The notes under the pieces are model-generated. The model had not been told where the DNA came from. It saw only the letters and a list, made by a program, of their open reading frames with translations, and searched no databases. From Xenoacremonium recifei (lineage: Eukaryota; Ascomycota; Sordariomycetes; Hypocreales; Nectriaceae), in assembly GCA_012184525.1 (NCBI GenBank), contig WOFQ01000055.1:1-64000 (forward strand): a DNA stretch of 64,000 nucleotides, written 5' to 3'. Position numbers and translations under genes: made by a program. The stretch's first letter is position 1, and each line of letters begins with the position of its first letter. Shown here piece by piece: positions 56,062 to 64,000 of this stretch.

Positions 56062-58838
56062 TCAGAAGCCTTCCAACTCCATCATATCCTGATCCATGTC
56101 TTCGTCGTAGTCAAACTCATCGGCCTGCTGCACCGGTGGCAATGGGGCATTCTTCGCCGCCTCCTCAAGCTCCTTGATGCGTTCGAGGTCCAACCGCTCC
56201 TTGTGTTCCTCGAGATCGCGAGGGCCCCAGGTGCTGATACCCTCCTGGTCCTTGGCGCGGAAGGGCTGTGCCATGGTGCGCAAGAAGCGGCGGGCGCTGC
56301 TGACGGCCATGTCGGTGCTGAGGTTAACGTCGGCCTCGAGAAGACCCTGGTTGATCCATTTGGGCAGCTGGGCTCGCTTCTTTTGGAAACGTCGATCAGC
56401 TAGCACCATGATACCGTAGTCGTCTTTGCCACGCAGGACACGTCCCAGACACTGGGCGGCGTGGCGCATGGCGTCGAAGGAGAGGAAGTCGTTCTCCTTG
56501 ATGCGGTACGTCTCTCGCAGGAATTCGAGCCGCGCCTTGAGGATACGTGACTCGGTGTACTGGAAGGGGACGCCGATGCACAACACGGTACGGCCGTATT
56601 GGTGGTCGAAATCGATACCCTCCGAAACCTTCCCTCGAGCGACACAGAGTAACACAGCGCCTCTGCCGTTGCAACAGGCCGTGCGGTACGTCTCGAGAGC
56701 CAGGGACGTCTCCTGAGCGTCAGGTGTCTCGACCAGGATGAGTTTGTACTTCCACACCTCGTCTAGGATGCCCATTCCCTGCCACATACTAATGATAGAC
56801 TCCATATAGAGATAGGATGGGAAGAAGACGACCATGCCATCGGGGGTAATTTTGGCAAATTCTGTCAACAGACTGCCGTAATTTCTGACCACACTAGGTT
56901 CGTTACGGACCTGAAAGCTGGTCGAGATGGACGCCTGATCGCTGCCTCGTGTGACGATCATCGGCAAGAATGATCTTCGAGCGAGTGTCATGCTGTACGA
57001 CTCTTGTATCACCGTGGTGAAGTCGAGCATCTTGGGGTATATTTCCAGCGGAGAGATAGTTCCGGAAGTGATAATCACAGAGTAGAACCTGTCGAAGACG
57101 GGCCGAATGGCAATGGCAGCGTCGAGACAAGTGAAATGAAGGATAGGATTGGGTACTTCGGCAGTGTCGGACTCGTAGGGCTCCAGAATCAGTAGGAAAC
57201 CCTTCTCGTAAGTTGCCACGAGCGTCGCAAAGGTCGCGACTTCTTGCAAAGGCTGATAGTCTTCGATATTTGTGAGTTCGAGCGTTCTTACTAATGATGT
57301 GAGCCGTTCGGCACAGAATCGCAGAGGTTTCTTCTCAATAAAAGTGTGCTCCTTGAGATGTGCTAGGAACGACGGCGGTGTCTCCGAAATGACCTGCCGA
57401 ACCTTCATTCGGGTTTTGAGATACTCGATGAATCTCTTGAGGAACGAGACGAAGTGCTCTGCTCGTCGAATATTTCCTGGCACGGCCTCCTTAAGGAGAT
57501 CTTCTGGAAGTGCCGGATTTGCCATGAAGGCGTCCTCTTGGCGGGCCTCATCAGCCTCTCTTAACCCTTGTACAAGTTTCTGGTACTCGTTTTGTAATTG
57601 TTCTTGATCCGTCTCTCTCATCTGGGCGATCTTGTTCTCAAGGTTTTGTGCGCCTCGAGTGGCCTTGCGAAGCGAGTCCTCGGTTATGTCAGTGCTGAGA
57701 GCCTCGATGCAGACGTTGTCTATATTGTGGGCCTCATCGAAGACGACGATGCAATCCTTGGAAAAGTCCCGAGATACCCGCTCAGCGATCTTGGGGTCTA
57801 GTAGATAGTGATATGAGAAGATGACGACGTTGCAATATTGCATCTGATAGCGGCGTCAGTGTCGGAACCAAGACAACATCTCTGTCAACTCACCATGCGC
57901 CGAGCAGTAAAATAGGGGCACTGCTTATGTTCCTCTCCGTAGCGAAGAATGCCGTCGAATGTCCAGACGCCATTGGGTATCAGGTTGTGAGGTTCCAGTA
58001 GGTCGAGGTTCTGCCCCCGGAGTCAGCAACATGGAATGCAGCGGCACATGGCTTGCTTACGTCGTGGTAGACACAGACGTCCACACTCTCTCCACGGTCT
58101 TTCTTCTCTTTGACAAAGCCTGCCGTCAGACTTCGACAGCGAGCATCGACGACGGCACCACTCTTCTCCCGCTTTACCGAAGGATGAAGACACAAGTTCT
58201 TTCGACTGGTGAGGCCAAGACCGCGGAACTCTTCCTCGTAGCCTAATTGCTCCGCCCGATACTTCATCAACGACTTCAATTCTACTAGTGCCTTTTCGAT
58301 TTCCGACATGGTACCTGATTCAGGCCTGCGTCAACAAATTGGTTCAAAGGGTGATGGGTAAGGAACGGCTCACGAGAGCAGTATATGAGCTTTCGCTTCT
58401 CAGGATGATACTGCTGGTAGGCGACGATGAGGGACAGCAGCGATACTGTCTTGCCAGTGCCCGAAGGCATTTCCAAGACACAGTGACCGCCGGCATCGAG
58501 AGTTTCTAGTGAGTTGAAAGATAATAATGAGCTTCTACTACAATGACAAGGCTTCGTGAATGGCTGGCATACTTTTCAGATCGCACATATAGCTGAGCAG
58601 AGGACGAAAATTAGTGGTTGTATCGAATGTAAGCAAGCCTCAACTCACGCATATTGTTCTAAACACATCGATTGTTAGGAAATCTCTTCAGGGGCTCTAC
58701 GTTGGTGGTTTTCAAGCGAAGCTCTTACCTGGGTATATCCTAGGATATGGGAACAGCACCGGCAGTTCACTGGATGAAAAAGTCAGACTCTGCTTAAGAA
58801 AAGGCAATTGGAGGGAGCTACTCGATGTTGAACTTCAT
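56062..58838 (-). CDS. RAD3: TFIIH ATP-dependent 5'-3' DNA helicase, XPD/Rad3
   Basis: Eight exons on the minus strand: 58838-58822, 58769-58729, 58658-58649, 58592-58573, 58505-58374, 58314-58061, 58010-57894 and 57843-56062, giving 790 residues (yeast Rad3 778). Exon 3 is a 10-nt microexon and exons 1 and 4 are 17 and 20 nt; each joint keeps the expected N-terminus ([29 protein letters not shown]). Walker A is GTGKT (Lys48), the DEAH box is at 233-236, and the iron-sulfur cysteines are Cys115, 133, 154 and 189. The superfamily 2 motif VI block ([16 protein letters not shown]) is intact, as is an acidic C-terminus. XPD unwinds DNA in nucleotide-excision repair and is part of TFIIH in transcription initiation. 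All catalytic elements are present. Confidence 0.97.
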
Positions 58839-61521
58839 GATGAATTGCGCGGAGACACCGGGGCAAGCCCTCGGTGATTTTCTGGTTGACGGATGATGAT
58901 TGAAGCTCGGAGAAGCTCGATAACGTGAGGCGTGACGAACAAAGCTTCTAGGCAGGACCAAGCTGTCGCGCGGTCATGTGACATCATTCACGACATTATG
59001 TCAGCAGGCTCGCCTCACCAAAGAAGCGTTAGCTTGGGCGAAAGTGACTGCTGCGGGGAAACAACGCCTATCGAGTACGATTTCGATGATTAGAGACGAC
59101 ACCAGCCGCCTCGAAAATGGATCTCGTGTGGAGAAAGGGAACAGACGGGATGGATCTGGATCTGGACGACAGGCGATGAGGGGAAAGGAGCGAAGCCATC
59201 CATGCTTGGATTTTGGTCCAGCAACCACCGTGGACGTCGCAGTGTGGCTTGGGTCACGAGACGACACTTCAAACACGCACGCATGCACCGTAAGCACTCA
59301 CTTTTACCTGAGCTGAGCTGGCAATGCAGTCAGCACGGCAAGCAGCCGGCACTCGGCGATGCGAACTCGGGTGCGTCTCTGCGAGCTGGGAAATTGTGTG
59401 GAGGGCTGTTTGTTGGTGGCTGATTATCTGCATGGATGGATGGATGGAGTGGCTGGCATTGGCTTATCACGGGTCGTGGTGGCTGCAGCGGCGGGCCGTT
59501 GACATGGCCGAGAATGCTCCGTATTCGTCATCGATGTAGAGTTTCGGGCCTGCTTCGCTCTGCTGCCCAGCCTTGCCTGGATATGATTCAATTGCTGAAG
59601 TGCCTCTGCTGCGATCAGGACGACGTCTGCTCGAGGTGAGCATCATCTCAGCCAGCGACTGCCGCCGTGAGGGGTGCTGGAGACTCCCTAGAGCGCGCGT
59701 AAAGCAGCACTAAGTTCCGTGGCGGAGACGCTACGCTAATGCACTGGGCGAGTCTAGCAGGCACTGGAGCCCGGCGAGCATCCCGGCACGCTGGCCTGGG
59801 TTGGGTTGGGCTGGCTGGGCTCGTCGACTCACCACAGTGATGCATCGCCTGTTTCTGCGTTGTCCTGGTGTGGTGCTGTTGCAATGCAGATCCGGCTCTT
59901 GGGGCTTGGAGCCTCTGCGATAACGGGGCAATTGAGCCCTTAGTCACCATACCTGCCGGGGCGCCGGGTCACATCGCGAGGAATGCGCCTTCCCGCAACA
60001 TTTCTGGCCCGTCACAATCACAATCGGGAGGGGGCAGCATCAACATGCTTCCCTCTTTCCTCAGAGTTTCGAGACAGACCTCCCGACCCATGAGCATCCC
60101 GCCCGGACCCACCGCTGCCGGAAAGTGGCCAATGACGCCGCCTCCCCAGCGCCCTTTCCCCGCTTTCCTCGCTCCCAGACCCGGCGCAATTGGCCCGTGC
60201 CTGCCCCTCTCGCACCAACGCGCCCCACATGCCCACCGTGCCACTCTTCTTTCCCACGCAACCACGCAGCAGCCAGCCTATAATCAGCCATAACCATGCA
60301 CCGTCTGCAGTAGCCAGCCGTCGGAAGGCACAGACAGGCCTATCGCAGGCGCTGCTTCCCGGCTTCCAGCAGCCTTAGCTGTGCCTCTAGCAGGGCCCGA
60401 GGCTTCTAGACAAGCCACAGCAGCAGCTATCCCTGCCGCTGCCTCGCCATCACCGTTCTGCAGCGCTCCTGGTCTTATCAGCTTTCGCCATCCTCCATCC
60501 ACCATCCATCATCTCTCGTTCTGCCCTTCCCGTCTCCCCTCCTCCTCCTCCTCCTCGTCTTGTCTCGTCATCCATCATCTGCCGTGTCTCGTGCTCGCTT
60601 ATACCGCCTCTTGTTTGGCTCCTCCCTCTGTCGATTCCTCTTTGGGCCTCTTGCTCTCTTCCCCGGCTCCATCTCCAGGTATCTTGCTTGCCTCGATACC
60701 CCATCCCGCCTGGTATCGCAGATCCCAACGCCAGTGCCAGAAACAGACTTTCTTCTTACCCACGCCTCCTCATCTCGTGATCTCTCTATCCTGTATTTCG
60801 TACCTTGTTCCTTTATTCTGTACCGCTTCTCGACAACGTTTCCTTTTTCTTCCTCCTCCATTCCCCTCCCAGATCGGTCAAGGTGCACCGACTTCGGCCT
60901 TGCCCCTCAGCTCTCCATTGACCACCCGATCTGGAGAGGAGAGGGTTTCCGTACGTATCAGTCTTCGCCTCTCGTCTTTTCCTGGCTGGCTTCGCCCATC
61001 GAGATCTGTCTGTCGTGTGATCTCGTGCAAATCGGTTCCCTGCTCTTACGTACCTGGCAACTGTCTTCAACAACAGCACCAGCAGTGAACAAAGGGCGAA
61101 CCGTCCCGAGCCCTGTTTCAGTTTCGACTTGTCGAGCCTTGTCCGTCCTTGTCGCCTCTGTGTTCGTCTTGTATCCAGCTTTCAGTCAATTGGCTTTGCC
61201 ATCCTTTTGTCTTTGCCTTCCTCTGGTTGGGGCAATGTGCTGTCAGAGTCCGTCTCTGGTCCAAAAGAAGCTCGGTTCGTTGCCAAATTGTCCTATCTCT
61301 TGCCCAGATCTTCAAGATCGTCAAGTCGAACTCGTTTCTAACTTAGTCTCAGCCTGTTGTGGTTGAAACCGATCAGCATTGTATAGGCTCCTGTCGATAC
61401 TTGTTCTATATACGGCGTTCCGTCCTGTTGTCGATAATATTTACGCATCTTCACGACCTCGCTTTCTTGTCTCTCTCTTGATTCATCTTGCTGGACAAAG
61501 AAACCTCGACATTTTGCTGTC
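58839..61521. promoter_or_regulatory. divergent intergenic region between XPD and PPS1-like genes, with a long CT-rich leader
   Basis: 2.7 kb. From about 60440 to 61520 the plus strand is pyrimidine-rich (CCTCCTCCTCCT near 60538-60556), as in long fungal 5' leaders, suggesting that the phosphatase transcript may start far upstream. Open frames in it (up to 268 codons, 60560-61366 plus) are rich in Ser, Leu and Pro, reflect the CT bias and have no recognised domain. A TGGA/ATGG repeat lies near 59431-59447. Confidence 0.45.
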
Positions 61522-63687
61522 ATGGCTACTATCGCTCTTTCCAGACCGATCCCTCCCCATCGACCCTCCTCTACCATCTCACCCCCGCTATCTCTCGAGT
61601 CCACTCTAAGCTCCTCGGCCTCGTCCACTTCTTCGGCGAACTACACTACAGCGGTTCCGAACAAGCACATACCAACATGTCCGACAGGCCCAGCTCGTGC
61701 TGAAGAGCCCAATACTCCACCTCCGTCACCGGGGAGTGAAGAACGAGCTCAGCAAACTTCCAAGTTGTACCCTCCGAGAGGCTACACCCAATATGAGGCT
61801 GGCGACATCTGCATATACGAGCTCGATGCTTGTCAAGTTGCTGATGCTTTGGATCATGGGTCTCGCCAACCGCTTCCTGACCCAACTTTGGTCTTCCCCT
61901 GGATGCACGGCCTTCATCCACAAAATCACATACAACAGGCCTTCTTTGCTGCTCGACGACGCACTCATCGGAGGACGCCATCCTGCCTACGAGCTATTAC
62001 CACAGTGAAGGCTGATGGCGACCTTACTCATTCTCGCCTCAAAGGGGCCATCGCACCCGATGAGTTTTTGCTGGCCACTGAACCACCGGAGTTCATTGAA
62101 GCCGATCCACGGGAAGGGTTCTCAGTGAGGAACTTCCAGATTCAGACCGTCAAAGTTGTGTTGACTTCGGATATTATCGTGTATGGCGATGATCTGACCG
62201 AAGCACGCAAGCTGGCTTTGGATATCGCAGGTGCTCAGCAACGATGGCGCGAGAGACACCTCTCTCAAGAGCCTGGCTTGTTGGAGTACAACACCTTTCT
62301 GTGCACAAGCCCCTTCAGTGAATTTGAGCAAGAACATGTCGATGTTGTATCTGTCGATGCTTCTGGCAACCCAACCGGAAAAGTGCTCGATTTCTTTAAT
62401 CAGGAGCGACGAGAGATGTGGAACATGACCGAGGCATCTGAGATATCTCACAATGTCTGGATGGGCCCAACACCAGATCCAAGCAGCCCTGAGGAGCAAG
62501 ATTTCGACATCTTGATCGAGTGTAGCGACCTGGGCCGCCTCAACCCCCTCGCTCTTCAGCTCATTGCTGAGAGCCCTGACGATGCTGGGAAGCAACAGTT
62601 CATCGACTTTCCCTCGTCCGGAAGTATTCTTCCTCCCACATGGACCCACGCTGAGGCAGACGGCATCTTGGACACTTGCAAATGGATCTATCACCTTGCA
62701 CATGGTTCTTATCCTGACTCGGAACCCGAGGTTGTTGAACCAGACAGTGAGGGTGATACTCCGATGTCCACCAGCAACCACCATCCAGTCTTCGATGTGC
62801 GACCAAGAAAGATTCTTTTGCACTGCGCTGATGGCTACACGGAGTCTACTATGCTGGGAATCGCCTACTACAGCTACAGTACAGGCCGTCCTATCCCAGA
62901 AGCATGGCTCAGCCTTCACACGGACAAGCAGCGAAATTTCTTCGCGTATCCCACCGATGTGGCACTGCTATCAGCAATCAGCACACGACTCCTACGTGAA
63001 TCTCCTGTGTGCGCACATAAGAGCCTCAATGAGATCACCATGATGATCAAGGATGAGCCGAGCTGGTTTGCGGGCCTGGATGGGTCGTTTCCCAGTCGAG
63101 TCCTTGACTATATGTATCTTGGCAATCTCGGCCACGCCAATAACCCGGATCTCTTGAAAGCCCTTGGCATTCGACAGATACTGAGCGTGGGGGAGACTGC
63201 TATGTGGCGGGACGGAGATCTGGAGGAATGGGGCGTTGACAACGTTTGTCTTGTTCAGGGCGTCCAAGACAATGGCATAGATCCCCTAACGGACGAATTT
63301 GAGCGCTGCCTCGAGTTCATTGGTGAGTTATAACCTAACATGTTCCATCATCCATTAACATGAGCTGATACCTGACCAGACCGCGGACGGCGCAACGGCA
63401 CGGCAACGCTGGTGCATTGCCGTGTGGGGGTTTCTCGCAGTGCTACGATTTGCATTGCCGAGGTCATGCGATCTCTCAATATGTCGTTTCCTCAGGCTTA
63501 CTGTTATGTCCGAGCGCGTCGATTGAATGTCATCATCCAGCCACACTTGCGATTTGCCTACGAGTTGCTGAGATGGGAGGAGACTCTCCAGCAGGGGGAG
63601 GATTCCGATGCCCCTATCAAGCGAGATTTGGAGTGGGGAGAGATTGCGCGCGAGATCGCTCTGATGAACCGACCATACTCGAGATAG
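61522..63687 (+). CDS. PPS1: dual-specificity protein phosphatase, PPS1-like
   Basis: Two exons, 61522-63322 and 63380-63687, joined over a 57-nt intron (GTGAGT donor, CTGAC branch, CCAG acceptor), give 702 residues. The C-terminal about 150 residues are a dual-specificity phosphatase domain starting PSRVLDYMYLGNLGHANN. The active-site loop is HCRVGVSRSA with Cys614 and the invariant Arg; the intron lies just before the loop. The long N-terminal region (about 60-530) matches the PPS1 type with its own degenerate phosphatase-like unit (ILLHCADGYTESTMLGIAYY, about 432-451), which keeps the HC..GxxxS/T pattern but has Glu-Ser where the catalytic Arg is expected. Yeast PPS1 acts in S-phase and DNA replication control; the same role here is inference. 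Confidence 0.9.
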
Positions 63688-64000
63688 GACACGAGAATGT
63701 TCTCGTTTAGAAGCGTCAGAGCCATGGCAGACGACCTACCGCTACTCACGTGGCATCACTCATGTTGGAGTTATTTTGGAGTTGCTCTGGAGCGAGCAAC
63801 ACCCTGATAATGCTGTGGGAACTGGATGTTTGGATTCACCCCCCGTCAAGCACCTGGCGTGCACCGACGAGTGCCTGTCTTACTCACGGCCTTTTGGGAG
63901 CTTTAGGTGACGGAGGACCTCTCTTTAATACTTAGTGAAGCTCGACAATGACGGAAGACTGGCACGGAAACTGAGATAGGAAATGTCGAGGGCGTTTGTG
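63688..64000. other. terminal intergenic segment
   Basis: About 310 bp after the PPS1-like stop to the window edge. No frame or motif recognised. Confidence 0.5.

Noticed and set aside
60560..61366. 268-codon plus-strand frame upstream of the PPS1-like gene
   Set aside because: Its Ser/Leu/Pro content simply reflects the pyrimidine-rich leader; other frames in the same place are open as well.

Overview
This window looks like nuclear DNA of a filamentous ascomycete (Pezizomycotina, probably Sordariomycetes and perhaps Hypocreales; the class-level call is inference from general gene style, not a search). The signs are short introns of about 50-100 nt with GTAAGT-type donors and CTAAC/CTGAC branch sites, an AROM pentafunctional shikimate enzyme, a divergent intron-containing H4-H3 histone pair, a fungal NLR-type HeLo-NACHT-ankyrin protein, and an AT-rich transposon graveyard whose stop codons look like C-to-T (RIP-type) mutation. 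Fourteen protein genes can be supported, most with exon joints that I solved by reading frame and splice signals.

Layout. 1-3.45 kb: AT-rich, decayed transposons. A hAT transposase pseudogene is itself interrupted by a 433-bp non-autonomous hAT-like element with a perfect 8-bp target duplication, and a second fold-back element lies downstream. 4.6-15 kb: an accessory-type stretch with a Rossmann NADP-binding oxidoreductase, a GFA/CENP-V-type zinc protein, a large HeLo-NACHT-ankyrin-ZZ NLR-like protein with nearly identical 99-bp ankyrin repeats, an NADPH-dependent FMN reductase and an MFS exporter. 15.6-20.5 kb: the AROM gene (ARO1). 21.9-23.8 kb: an Rpn4-like C2H2 transcription factor. 23.8-31.1 kb: a 7.3-kb stretch in which I find no convincing gene. 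31.1-33.5 kb: histones H4 (minus) and H3 (plus) around a shared promoter. 34.6-39.8 kb: the largest subunit of RNA polymerase I (minus). 40.2-41.7 kb: the U4/U6 snRNP protein Prp3 (plus), divergent from it. 43.5-44.9 kb: a second C2H2 transcription factor. 44.9-49.6 kb: a 4.7-kb gene-poor stretch. 49.6-51.1 kb: an aldo/keto reductase. 52.7-55.7 kb: a DDHD-domain phospholipase. 56.1-58.8 kb: the XPD/Rad3 helicase in eight exons. 61.5-63.7 kb: a PPS1-like dual-specificity phosphatase.

The right three quarters is mostly conserved housekeeping machinery (amino-acid biosynthesis, chromatin, rRNA transcription, splicing, repair and transcription). The left quarter combines decayed transposons with non-self-recognition and detoxification-type genes, as at the edge of an accessory compartment. 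The most unusual single object is the NLR-like gene: a predicted membrane-active HeLo effector, a NACHT switch, a homogenised ankyrin array and a C-terminal ZZ-type zinc finger.
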